From the NCBI RefSeq assembly GCF_021347895.1, contig NC_067113.1, positions 2,236,467-2,300,466 of the forward strand: DNA of 64,000 nt, written 5' to 3'. Source of the stretch: Acanthochromis polyacanthus (lineage: Eukaryota; Chordata; Actinopteri; Pomacentridae). Under the pieces are notes generated by a model. It saw only the letters and a program-made list of their open reading frames with translations, made no database searches and had not been told where the DNA came from. Both the position numbers and the translations under genes were made by a program. Every line of letters begins with the position of its first letter. The stretch's first letter is position 1. Below are positions 1-10,320 of this stretch, piece by piece.

Positions 1-546
1 TCTCACGGGGATTCGTGAAACTGTCACGTAAGTTTTAGTTTCGGTTTCGTGCGCACCAACACGATTTCGTCATGTTTTTCGTGCCGCTCACCACGAAATG
101 TTTTTCGCTGTGGTAATCACATCTGAAAGTGGTTTATACCGGCGGATTCATGACGATCTAAGCTGTCCATCGGCGTATACTGCTTGTGTGATCGCGTTTG
201 CGGCCGCCGGCCGCCGGACATTCTTGAAATTCCTATGCAAATTGGTAAGTGTACCACCGGCTTATGGTTAGGTTATGGTTAGGTTATGGTTAGGATTATG
301 GTTAGGGTTATGTTTAGGGACGATGTCATGCAAAATATAGCGTTGGATTCGCCGCGGTTTTACATTAAAAATATAATATACACATTCTTTTGAAATACGT
401 TCTGAGTGGCACGAAAAGTCCGCCGTTTAAAATACATTGGTGTGCATTTCGTGGTGAGCGGCACGAAAAACATGACGAAATCGTGTTGGTGCGCACGAAG
501 CCGAAACAAAAATTTACGTGACAGTTTCACGAATCCTCGTGAGATC
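1..546. repeat. Foldback/MITE-like element, copy A
   Basis: The two ends are inverted copies of each other: the left end starts TCTCACGGGGATTCGTGAAA and the right end finishes with the reverse complement near 543. The inverted arms are about 100 bp. Between them lie a GC-rich patch of GGCCGCCGG motifs near 201-220 and a tract at about 264-320 made of TTATGGTTAGG-like, telomere-resembling units. A second copy in the opposite orientation lies at 58473-59038. No ORF of its own is seen, so it is probably non-autonomous. The left end coincides with the window edge, so the true terminus and target duplication cannot be checked. Confidence 0.75.
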
Positions 547-554
547 GGGCTGGG

Positions 555-735
555 TTGACACAGTGAATCTACTGATGTTTGGTTGCACCCTTAGTCCGGC
601 CTCCCTCATCGTCAAACCATGGATAAGAACATGGTCAATCACGGTAGCTCTGACTTCATCAGATATTACTGTTCTTTGTCCTCGCTGACCACCTTGACCT
701 GCTCGACCTCCTCTTACACGAACACTTCTTCTTAT
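555..735 (-). pseudogene. Tc1/IS630-like transposase N-terminal fragment
   Basis: On the minus strand this reads an Arg/Gly-rich leader (RVRGGRAGQGGQRGQR) followed by a helix-turn-helix segment containing SDEVRATVIDHV, HGLTMREAG and VQPNISRFTV. That order is typical of the N-terminal DNA-binding region of IS630/Tc1-type transposases of fish. It is cut on its C-terminal side where it meets foldback element A, and on the other side it abuts the long-TIR element. No catalytic domain follows, so this is a relic. Confidence 0.6.
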
Positions 736-2511
736 AGTGGAGTGGATAGTAGGAAAATCGTGCAAAATGTGATACAAGCACCAAATTTGGTATGGTGATT
801 CACATTGGTGTACTTAACAAATCTGCCCGATTGGCCACTTGAAAATCCAAGGTGGCGGCCATTTTTCAAGATGACCGCCATATCAGCATGCTGAAATTGT
901 GTTTTTCTCATAGAAATACATGTACTTGGCCGATTTGAGTGATCTTGGTGTCTAAATATATGTTTTTGAGGATGCTGAATTCAATTTTCCTAGTCTCAGC
1001 AGCTTTAGAGTACACATTGCGACATAAAATGGCACTTTACTTAAGAAAAAATAACAATAACGCGACACTTCCAAGTAACAACAGAACACTTTTAATCAGA
1101 AGTTCCATCAAATGAAATGAACACATTTAGCACTTGGAACATTTTAGTTCTTACATGACATAAATCTGGACGGAAGCATTAAAATAATACACTGTTAGAG
1201 AAAATAATACAAAGCTCTTAATCTCTTAATACTGTTGTAAGTAAAATGTAAATAAATAAAATTTGAGCATTTAGAAGGGCTCTTAGCTGGGAAAATAAAA
1301 CACCATCATTACAAAACACCCATAATGCACGGAAAAATGACTGTACTCTCGTGAAATCAAATCAATGCACTATGTATTGTCTTTGTTGAATAATTCTTCA
1401 CAGCCCTGTTGTAACAATGTAACAATGACGGTACATAATGTTTGCAGCTTTTTGTATGTCAAACATGTTCCAAGTGGACTGAGCTGAGTGTTCCTGTAAC
1501 ACAGCTCAGTATTTGTAGGCCTACTTCTACTGCTCACACACACAGGTTGCAATTGGTGGAAGGGTCGTCCAACAAATCTCCCAAGTCTCTCCTTTCAGGG
1601 TCCAGCCCCAGTCGGCAGGACTGCTGGTCTCTGGGTTGGAGAGAGTTGCCTGTCCCCAGATGATCCCAGCCTGGTAGGCAGCACGCTTGGCATGCTCCTT
1701 GAGAGCAGCACTTGATGGTGGAATTGCATCATATGATCTCTGCTTGCGTGCAAAGAGATCCAACCTTGCCTCGTCCACACCCATCGATGCACTAGATCTG
1801 TCGTACATGAGGACAACAAAGTTCTCCAGCTTCTGCAGGTCATCATCAGAAACCTCTGTTGGGCAGTGGCTAAGTTTTGTGAAGGTTTCAGAAACGTCAT
1901 CGCAAACATCCCATGTCAGCCATGCAGATTTCTTTTCTTACCTATGGAAAGCAGAAACGACGTCACAGCCGGTGAAAGCATGGAAGTATAGGATCCCACT
2001 GGTTTTCTCTGGCCCTATTGCAGAAACTACCTCATGGACTGGAATCCATCGAGCACTGGCTCCTTGGCCAAAAGCAATCCACATCTTTTGAAGACCAAGC
2101 TGCTGTAGGGATGGCAAGACGGACACTGCTATGACTACCACGTCGGTGTCATTGGCTTTGATGATGAGAGACTTGCTACCAGCTACTGTTGCATCCCTGG
2201 CATGCACAAACAGTCGGGTATCTGCTTGAGGGTATTGAAACTAGAAAAATTGAATTCAGCATCCTCGAAAACATATATTTAGACACCAAGATCACTCAAA
2301 TCGGCCAAGTACATGCATTTCTATGAGAAAAACACACTTTCAGCATGCCGATTTGGTGGCCATCTTGAAAAATGGCCGCCATCTTGGATTTTCAAGTGGC
2401 CAATCAGGCAGATTTGTTTAGTGTACCAATGTGAATCACCAAACCAAATTTGGTGCTTGTATCACATTTTGCACGATTTTGCTGCAAAATTAATTTTAGC
2501 CGCCCCACTAT
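735..2511. mobile_element. DNA transposon with ~250-bp terminal inverted repeats
   Basis: Positions about 735-1000 and 2245-2511 are long inverted copies of each other. For example AAAATCGTGCAAAATGTGAT near 754 is mirrored near 2475, and the block around the ATATATTTAGACACCAAGAT motif is also mirrored. The outer tips read TAGTGGRGYGG, with TA next to each tip. The interior of about 1.2 kb carries a minus-strand protein relic, listed separately. I cannot assign a superfamily. Stop codons inside the ORF suggest it is immobile. Confidence 0.7.
1520..2207 (-). pseudogene. Unclassified transposon ORF relic (TDVVVIA...HAFTGCD family)
   Basis: One minus-strand frame encodes KANDTDVVVIAVSVLPSL, then WIAFGQGASARWIPVHEV, then FHAFTGCDVVSAF. 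An in-frame TAA follows just after AFHR. The same frame resumes with EKKSAWLTW, LENFVVLMYDRSS, DLFARKQRSYDAIPPSSAAL, AAYQAGIIWGQA and PADWGWTLKGE. I recognise this order of motifs from repetitive, transposon-associated proteins of fish and invertebrates whose biochemical role I cannot name. The acidic DTD and GCD motifs could be metal-binding residues of a nuclease-like fold, which is inference only. At least one stop codon and the missing N-terminus mark it as broken. It sits between the long inverted repeats, as an element's own gene would. Confidence 0.6.
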
Positions 2512-2569
2512 TAGATTTCTATCCATTGTAGTGCCTCACAAACTAGCGCTTTGGCTTATATGTACCCTC

Positions 2570-2844
2570 ACATCATTAGCTACAAGTGTGATCAATTTTG
2601 AGTTGTTGTGTTCAACCGGTGACACCTGAGCTTTAACTGTGTTTGACTTTTGCCACCTGTGCTCACCATTATGCAACACAGGTGCATCACAATGACCATA
2701 GGTTGACAAGACGTGTCTAAACAGGTGAAAAGTGCTTATGGTTTTGCCAAAAGAGTGACTGATTCAATAAGTGGGTTCTGGCAACTGAGAATTTGGTTCA
2801 GACAATAGAGTTTAGTGTTTTAGTAATTGAGAAAAACTGTAAAT
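2570..2844. repeat. Solo end of a Tc1-like element
   Basis: The stretch ends in TTGAGAAAAACTGTA, the same terminal sequence as the three Tc1-like copies at 3809, 6186 and 17632. It also contains TGCCAAAAGAGTGA, which resembles their subterminal region. The opposite terminus was not found, so it is either a truncated relative or a divergent subfamily member. Confidence 0.35.
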
Positions 2845-3806
2845 GCCTAAAACTCATTTCCAATCCAATCAAAATTACATATTCAACAATTTTGTCCAAT
2901 GAAAATAATCACTTCCTGCCATAAAATGGCTTAGATATAACTGCACAATGTTGTCCAGGCTCTTTTTCTCTACCCACCCCTCCACCAATTGCTGCAGCTC
3001 ATACACAATAGTTCATCAATGAATCTGTTGAAACACTGTAAATCTAATCTGTACAATAGCATGTTGTAAAGTGCATTGACTGCTTACTTTCCTCATGATG
3101 AGTCTTCCCGAAATAGACATGTTCACAGAGCAAAAAGCTAGGTAATTTCCAGATGGGGTCTTTAAGTATCTTTGATCTAGCATCCCATCCAGCAGAATTA
3201 CATCATTTGTTGATGTTTAAGAAAATAATAAATTAAATAGTAGTGTTATAATGTAAAAATGCTAAGGCTATTGTGTTAGGTTTGAGAACAAAATAAACTT
3301 GCATAGATTAGAGAAACATCATGGTTTGTTTCAAAGTAGTTGCTTTTAACAATGTGTTCCAGTAGCAATGCATAGTTAGGGAGAGATTGTGGTTATCCGT
3401 AAAAAAATAAAACAATGTTTGCCAAATTGGAAAGTTATCACCAACTCCCATGTTAAAGTCTGATGCTTTGTTGACCCATCCATCGTCTTTGATCTCCCCT
3501 CTTTAGGGACATTGTCATTCAGTAACGACATTATCTGACATTCATGTTAATTTTAATATCGCATTGTGTCCTTAAAGTCATGAAGTTGTTATTGATTGAA
3601 CTTTTGGATGTTTTTCCAGATGAAATAAGCATAGCATTGGTCTTCAGGGGTTGACTGATTGTGGCCCATGCGCTTTACATATTTTTTTTTAATGCCTATG
3701 CTGAGGACTGAAGGTATATTTTTAAGCATCATTTCCAATTTTCAATGTGAAAAAAAAAGTAAAAAATGAGATAAGGCATCCAGAGAATTTTATATGTATT
3801 TAGTAT
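2845..3806. other. Non-coding, no feature recognised
   Basis: AT-rich sequence with no convincing ORF, RNA gene or inverted repeat seen. Confidence 0.5.
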
Positions 3807-3808
3807 TA

Positions 3809-5163
3809 CAGTTTTTCTCAATTGATAAGACACTGTTGCTGACAAATAGCACACATTTCCTAACACACGGCCCACTATTTTTTTTTATTTGAACAGAATT
3901 CACAAAGCACTGCACACTTGTGTCAAAAGCACACTTTTTCGTCGAAATCTGAACTTTGTTTTCAAAATTAAGACACACAAAGCAAAAGTAGGACACTGCA
4001 CTGCTAAATACAAAACACTCCTCTAACACTGTGTTTTCACATGAAGTGTTAAAAATTGATAGTGTCCTCAAAAATGACAACTAAAACACAAATTCAAATT
4101 CAATACAAAAAAAAAACAGCACTGTATTGTACACAGTACAGTATGCAAATATTTACACCACGTTTGCATCAATTCTTTCAACATGGTCAGGCCACAGGAC
4201 CTCATCAACATCACTAGCTGTGTTTTCTCTGGAAAGAAAAACCTAATGTGTCTGATCCAGCCCTGACCTGCATCAACAGAAACATCACCACATGCCAAGA
4301 CCATTGATTGCAAGAGATTTTCCCAAAGTATGGCTGCTGCTCATATACCTTCCACCTCCATGTAGAGAAGAATTATTCTATAGGATTCAGAAAGGGAGAA
4401 TATGGCGGCAGAAATACCACAATAACTTGGGGGTTCATATTGAACGAGTCCATCCAACCATCAATAGTTCTCTATGAAAACTAACATTGTCCCAGATGAA
4501 TTCATGTGTATCATCAGAATCCAACTGAAAAACTCTCTGGAACAAACACACACAAAACAGAGAAAAAGTCAGTCATGTACACTTTCTGTAATTTTACTAG
4601 CACTTGTGAAGCAGAATTATGCATTACGTTTTTTACGGAAATCTCAGAACATTTCTGAGTGCTTGTATTGTTCCAGTGTAGACATGTCACTGAAGTGACA
4701 AACAACATTTACGTAACATGTAAAGTAAACCACAATAAACCTAAGACAATTTACTTGATGCACCATCCTAACCATCTGCTGACCTCAACAACAGATTGCA
4801 TTCTCAACAGCTAATGTTGTTTCCCAGCAGGTTTTATAATGTGCAGTTCATTGGCAAAAGTGTTTTCAGTTTTGACCTGTTGTGTCTTAATTGTGACAGC
4901 AGTGTTGGAACAGTGTCCCAATTCTGCTTCCTGGTGTTCACTTTTAGAAAAATGTGTGCTATGAGTAAAAAAGTGTGTTCAAATGAGCAAAAAATTGTTC
5001 AGCCTTTTGCAAAAAGAGTGCAAGAGTTTTGGAAACTATGTGCAAACAATGAATAGTGTCCAAAATGTGGACAGCATTGTCCTGTTTTTGAAAAATGTGT
5101 GCAGTCAGTTGGTGGCTGTGTGCAGTGAATGGAATCTAGTGTCTTATCAATGAAGAAAAACTG
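3809..5163 (-). mobile_element. Tc1/IS630-like element, copy 1
   Basis: It is flanked by TA on both sides (3807-3808 and 5164-5165). The termini are inverted: CAGTTTTTCTCAATTGATAA at the left, and TTATCAATGAAGAAAAACTG at the right. The interior is the reverse complement of copy 3. The block around 4140-4540 corresponds to that copy's transposase DDE region, so the gene ran on the minus strand. Frames are broken throughout, so it is a dead copy. Confidence 0.75.
4140..4540 (-). pseudogene. Tc1/IS630-like transposase catalytic-domain relic
   Basis: Reading the minus strand, the block facing 4474-4540 matches the strand of copy 3 that encodes LDSDDTHEYIWDNVSFH, the second-aspartate region of the DDE domain. 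The block at 4140-4310 retains QSMVLACGDVSVDAGQGWIRH in one frame. The frame changes between the blocks and the essential N-terminal half is missing. Confidence 0.55.
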
Positions 5164-5938
5164 TAAGAACAACCCAGGGACATGCTGTACTGCTACTCTG
5201 ACTTCTGAATGTCACAAACAGTGTATCAACCAGAATTAAAATCCATGTGTATTACCAATTACACATTATTCTCAACTCTTGTTGCACTGTTCATGAGAAA
5301 TCCTTAAAAAGAGTTTCACTGAAAGCAAAAACGAGGAGTGAGGTTGAGTAAAAGCTGAAATTCGCATGTTCAGTCTGATTCATTGTGTTAGGATGATGCA
5401 GCAGTGTGTCTGAGCTGTTTTAGGGATTTTTGAAAAATAATGGGAGCCTGTGACGCCTGTGAAGTAAGTTAATCCTGCAGCAGCCAACAGTCGCAGCTTT
5501 GTGTTAAATTCAGAAGCAGTTTTAAACTCCTCATAGGCATTATTAGCTGTATGGAAAAAAAGAAAGGTATACCAGCACAATGCTTTGAAGTGGGTTGTCT
5601 TTTTTAGTGTCTGTGTGCGCTTGTTTGTGATTGCATGTGCATGAGAGCAGTGACAGTGATGTAATTACCGCTGTTGGCAAATGAACAGAGAACAACAGAG
5701 CCCAGAACAGATAAACTCACACAACTCACACTGGAGAAGACAGCAGAAGAGAGCAAAGCCCAGCTGGCAGAGACACCATCACCAACACTCAGAACACACA
5801 ACCAGACCTTCCAGTCCAAATTTACATCTACTGACCCAACACTGAACTCACCATTTATGTGGTCATTCATGTGTTTATGTGCATTTTAATACAAAAAAGA
5901 GGAAAAAAAACACAACAAAAAACAATATTATGCAAACA
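5164..5938. other. Non-coding, no feature recognised
   Basis: Overlapping short ORFs occur on both strands near 5604-5889 (88 and 71 codons). Neither shows a recognisable domain, and being antisense to each other they are probably chance. Confidence 0.45.
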
Positions 5939-6045
5939 GGATTTGGCGACCTTTCCAGGGTTTCCCTTGCCTTCAGACTAAGTCAGCTGTGATAGACTCC
6001 TAATGAGGATTAAGCAGTATATAGATAATGGATGGATGGATGCCG
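5939..6045 (+). repeat. 3'-truncated-copy tail of the tRNA-headed SINE
   Basis: The sequence from GGCGACCTTTCCAGGG through GTCAGCTGTGATAGACTCC and CTAATGAGGATTAAGCAG to a GGATGGATGGATG tail matches the last third of the complete SINE copies at 20093-20446 and 32137-32488. The 5' two thirds are absent, a typical outcome of incomplete reverse transcription. Confidence 0.65.
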
Positions 6046-6185
6046 ACTGGATTTAATTTCTGAAAACCAAATTGCCTTCAGTCTAATGTGATATCTAACA
6101 TGTAATTGAATATAATGTCTCTACTTTTATTTATTTTTCTTCTTTTATTTGCCTGATTTCTGTCATTTAATTTTGGGGATAAATA

Positions 6186-7220
6186 CAGTTTTTCTCAAGT
6201 GACAAGACACTAAATTTCATTCACTGCACACAGCCATCAACTGACTGCACACATTTCTCAAAAATAGGACTCTGCTGTCAAAATTTTGGACACTATTCAT
6301 GGTTTGCACACAGTCTCCAAAACTCTTGCACTCTTTTTGCAAGACACTGAACATGTTTTTTGCTCATTTGAACACGCTTTTCACTCATAGCACATGTCAT
6401 TCAAGAAGTCAACACCAGGAAGCAGAATTGGGACGCTGTTCCAACACTGCTGTCACAATTAAGACACAACAGGTCAAAACTGAAAACACTTCTGCCAATG
6501 AACTGCACATTATAAAACCTGCTGGGAAATAGCATTAGCTGTTCAGAATGGATGTCAGAGGAGCAAGAGGTCATGTTGGAAGAAGAGGACGTGGACAACC
6601 CAGACCACGGCCAGAACCAGAACCTGGACCTGGAAGGTATATGAGCAGCAGCCATACTTTGGGAAAATCTCTTGTAATCAATGGTCTTGGCATGTGGTGA
6701 TGTTTCTGTTGATGCAGGTCAGGGCTGGATCAGACACACACTAGGTCCTTCTTTCCAGAGAAAACACAGCTAGTGATGTTGATGAGGTCCTGTGGCCTGA
6801 CCAGACTGAAAGAACTGATGCAGACGTGGTGTAAATATTTGCATACTATACTGTCTACAATACTGTATTTTTTGTCCAACATTATTTTTATTTTGTAATG
6901 TACAGTCAGGCACTGCAGTGGCCCCCTGTGATTCATTTATAGGATGCATTTGTCATTTTTGAGGACTGTATCATTTTTTTATACTTCATGTGAAAGCACA
7001 GTGAGAGAAGAGTGTTTTGTATTTAGCAGTGCAGTGTCCTCGTATTGCTTCATGTATCTTAATTTTGAAAACAAAGTTCAGATTTTGACAATAAAGTGCA
7101 CTTTTGACACAAGTGTGCAGTGCTTTGTGAATTGTTTTCAAAAAAAGAAAATAGTGTGCAGTGTGTTGGGAAATGTGTGCTATTTTTCAGCAGCAGTGTC
7201 TTATCAGTTGAGAAAAACTG
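6186..7220 (+). mobile_element. Tc1/IS630-like element, copy 2 (internal deletion)
   Basis: It is flanked by TA (6184-6185 and 7221-7222). The left terminus is CAGTTTTTCTCAAGTGACAA and the right is TTATCAGTTGAGAAAAACTG. At 6548 a plus-strand reading frame opens with MDVRGARGHVGRRGRG and a run of Arg-Pro and Glu-Pro residues, the RG-rich leader of the transposase. About 30 codons later it jumps to sequence that in copy 3 lies after the catalytic domain (near 6635). The bulk of the DDE domain has therefore been deleted, and the copy is non-autonomous. Confidence 0.75.
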
Positions 7221-7222
7221 TA

Positions 7223-8767
7223 AACCAAATTTAGACAGTTGAACAGAGGACACAAGAAATTTTCTGTTCACCCCATCAACACCGAGAACACATTAATATA
7301 TATTTGCCGACACAAGAACACACCCAGAGCACACAGACACACACTCAACAAAAAACAGTAAATAAACTGCCTTTCTTTGATCCTGTAAATTTCCTCTTTC
7401 TCCTCTCTCCTTCCTTCCTTCCAACACTCCCTCCTGCCCTGTAATAGGAAATATTGGATTGATAAAATAAAATGCCAACTCAGCCCACTTTGATCTTAGC
7501 AGCAACTCTGGTACATCTGCCTTCCTACTTTCTCTCTCTGCCACACATCTTTCTCTTATTCTTTTTCCTTTATTCTCCTGCCATCTATTTCTCTCTGTTT
7601 CCTCACATCTGTTCTCCCAGCACGCTCGTCCTCCACTTTGTCTTATCCTACCCTCACCTGAAGTGTCCTGTTTAGAAGTATGTTCTCATTTCGGCATTGC
7701 TCCCCATCACAACTCCTCGGGAAATCGTTTACTTCTGCCCATGCCCTGTCTTCTCTTCAGTGAGAGAGGATGATAAAATATGGCCTGCAGCTGGTGATTA
7801 TTTCGGCTGGTTTGTACACATTGGGCAACTTTGCTTGGAGGGTTTCCTTTCATTTATCTCCTCCTTGCATGAGTGAGTGGTGGGCTGATGATTGCTTTGT
7901 GCTACCATGTCGATGCAATGAGTCAGTGGAGACAAAACAAGCAACCATGTGATTTACAAAGTGCATGATGGCATACTGAGCACTGTATACTCTGCATTAA
8001 TGTCCCAAGGGGTTGTGTTAGATACATCCAGACTGCTTTTGACTATCCCCCCACCTTCTTCCACATGGTGTCTGGAGGACAGATGTAAATATCCTGCATT
8101 CGGTGCCCTTTTTCCACATGAATATCTATTTGAAATTTGATATCTTTTCTCAGACCATGAGCCTTAAATGAAATATGTCAAAAATGAATGATTCCAAACC
8201 TCATGTCATCTAATGTTTATGTAGCAACATGTAAAGAAGTAAAGTTGCTTAAGGTATTGATTGATCCACCATATCATGCATATTTGCCATAACAATATTC
8301 TTATTACCTAATTTCAATAGTTGTATGTATATGTTAAATGTATTTAGGTATGTAGAATAAAATTATCTAGAATACAGACAAATGATATTTATCTTAATAG
8401 TTTTTAGTGGATAGACACTGATTATAGGCTAGTAGGGGTGTAAAGAAGACTTTAAAACTGTGCATGAACAACAGTTTATTCTATAGCCTAGTGCATATAG
8501 TGCAGTTCAGTTGGATGAAAAAGCTCCTCCTCATTAAATTGTTTTGCTAATAGGTAGCTGCTAGTGGCAACATATAGATACAGTTGAAGACAGCAAGGGA
8601 GGAACAGCTGGGGGCAATGACAGCATTGGTTGCTTCAGTCAGGTTTAGGGAAGATAATGTACTGCTGGTAATTCTTAAATGCAAGGAAATATTAGGTTAC
8701 ATATACACCACGCAGCCACAGCATGGAATCTGCAGACAGTACTTGGACATCTACAGTCCTGGCAATG
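7223..8767. other. Non-coding; pyrimidine-rich tract
   Basis: About 7380-7670 is strongly C/T-rich. No gene, RNA or transposon end was recognised elsewhere in the stretch. Confidence 0.5.
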
Positions 8768-10051
8768 TGGATCTTCTTCTTTTCCTTTCGGCTTTTCCCT
8801 TCAGGGGTCGCCACAGCGAATCAGTTGCCTCCATCTAACCCTGTCTGCTGCATCCTCTTCTCTCACACCAACTACCTTCATGTCCTCTTTAACCACATCC
8901 ATAAACCTCCTCTTTGGTCTTCCTCTAGGCCTCCTGCCTGGCAGTGGAAAACTCAGCATCCTTCTACCAATATATTCACTCTCTCTCCTCTGGACATGTC
9001 CGAACCATCTCAGTCTGGCCTTTCTGACTTTATCTCCAAAGCCTCTAACATGTGCTGTCCCTCTGATGTACTCATTCCTGATTCTATCCATCCTGGTCAC
9101 TCCCAAAGAGAACCTCAGCATCTTCACTTCTGCTACCTCCAGCTCTGCCTCCTGTCTTTTCCTCAGGGACACTGTCTCCAGACCAAACAACATGGCTGGT
9201 CTCACCACAGTTTTGTAAACCTTTCCTTTCATTTTAGCTGAAACTCTTCTATCACACATCACACCTGACACTTTTCTCCAGCCGTTCCAGCCTGCCTGTA
9301 CATGCTTCTTTACCTCTTTTCCACACTCTCCATTGCTCTGGACTGTTGACCCTAAGTACTTAAAATCCTCCACCTTCTTGATCTCTTCTCCCTTTAACCT
9401 CACTCTTCCACTTGGCTCCCTCTCATTCACACACAGATACTCCGTCTTGCTGCGGCTAACCTTCATTCCTCTCCTTTCCAGGGCAAACCTCCACACCTCT
9501 AGCTTCTCCTCTACTTGTTCCCTGCTCTCACTACAGATCACAATGTCATCTGTAAACATCATAGTCCATGGAGACTCCTGTCTAACCTCATCTGTCATCC
9601 TGTCCATCACCATAGCAAACAAGAAGGGGCTCAGAGCTGATCCCGGATTTAGTCCCACCTCCACCTTCAACTCCTCTGTCACACCTACAGCACACCTCAC
9701 AACTGTCTTACAGTCCTCATACATGTCCTGCACCACTCTAACATACTTCTCTGCCACTCCAGACTTCCTCATACAAAACCACAGTTCCTCTCTGGGCACC
9801 CTGTCATAAGCTTTCTCCAGATCTACAAAGACACAGTGCAGCTCCTTCTGACCTTCTCTGTACTTCTCTATCAACATCCTCAAAGCAAATATTGCATCTG
9901 TTGTACTCTTTCTTGGCATGAAACCATACTGCTGCTCACAGATGTTCACCTCTGCCCTTAGTCTAGCTTCAACTACTCTTTCCCATAGCTTCATCGTGTG
10001 GCTCATCAGCTTTATTCCTCTGTAGTTGCCACAACTCTGCACATCTCCCTT
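8768..10051 (-). mobile_element. RTE-clade LINE, 5'-truncated
   Basis: The element runs on the minus strand. Its 3' end is at about 8768, where the strand reads GTGGCGACCCCTGAAGGG followed by an AG/GAA-rich tail, the usual finish of fish RTE elements. The coding part is the C-terminal portion of the polymerase. The 5' limit, near 10051, is where RTE homology (KGDVQSCGNYRGIKLM) stops abruptly. Such 5' truncation is standard for LINE insertions. No clear target duplication was found. Confidence 0.8.
8801..10051 (-). pseudogene. RTE reverse transcriptase, C-terminal part, ORF still open
   Basis: The minus frame is uninterrupted for more than 400 codons. In order it shows KGDVQSCGNYRGIKLMS, GFMPRKSTTDAIFALR, FVDLEKAYDRVPREELW (RT motif A with its Asp), VGLNPGSALSPFLF, MMFTDDIVICSESREQVE (the catalytic box), the thumb region with SKTEYLCVNERE and FKYLGSTVQSNGEC, and a C-terminal RWFGHVQRRESEYIGRRM and GRRPRGRPKRRFMDVV tail. 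In relatives the second motif is LHQG and the catalytic box FADD or YADD. Here they read LNPG and FTDD, so the enzyme is probably inactive although no stop has appeared. The endonuclease and N-terminal RT are missing. The open frame extends upstream to 10159 through non-RTE sequence by chance. Confidence 0.8.
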
Positions 10052-10320
10052 TATGTGGATGTTACAATACATTTCACCCAAATATTGTTGCAGACCAACT
10101 ACAGCCACCATGGTAATGGCACTCCCAACACCAGCACACTCCCCCACAGCAAAAGCCACTCAGAAGGGCTCAGGGAACATGACAACGAGCCCATGGCATT
10201 GATCTGGCCTGTAAACTCCCCAAATCTAAACCCATCGCAGCATCTGTAGGTTGCATCAGAACAACCCTGGTGCTTGGAAGCCCACAGTCCACAGGGCCTA
10301 AAGGCTAGATGTGGTGTGGG
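10052..10320. repeat. Degenerate dispersed repeat abutting the LINE
   Basis: Contains GGAACATGACAACGAGCCCA, then CATTGATCTGGCCTG, CCAAATCTAAACCCATCG and CATCTGTAGG. I recognise this string of words from repetitive fish sequence. It resembles the DLNPIEHLW-type end of a transposase gene, but no frame is kept. Low-confidence assignment. Confidence 0.35.

Noticed and set aside
264..320. Interstitial telomere from a chromosome fusion
   Set aside because: The units are not pure TTAGGG and occur in both copies of a mobile element, so transposition explains them.
8679..9809. Plus-strand ORFs of up to 179 codons across the RTE LINE
   Set aside because: They are the reverse complement of the reverse-transcriptase frame and show no domain.
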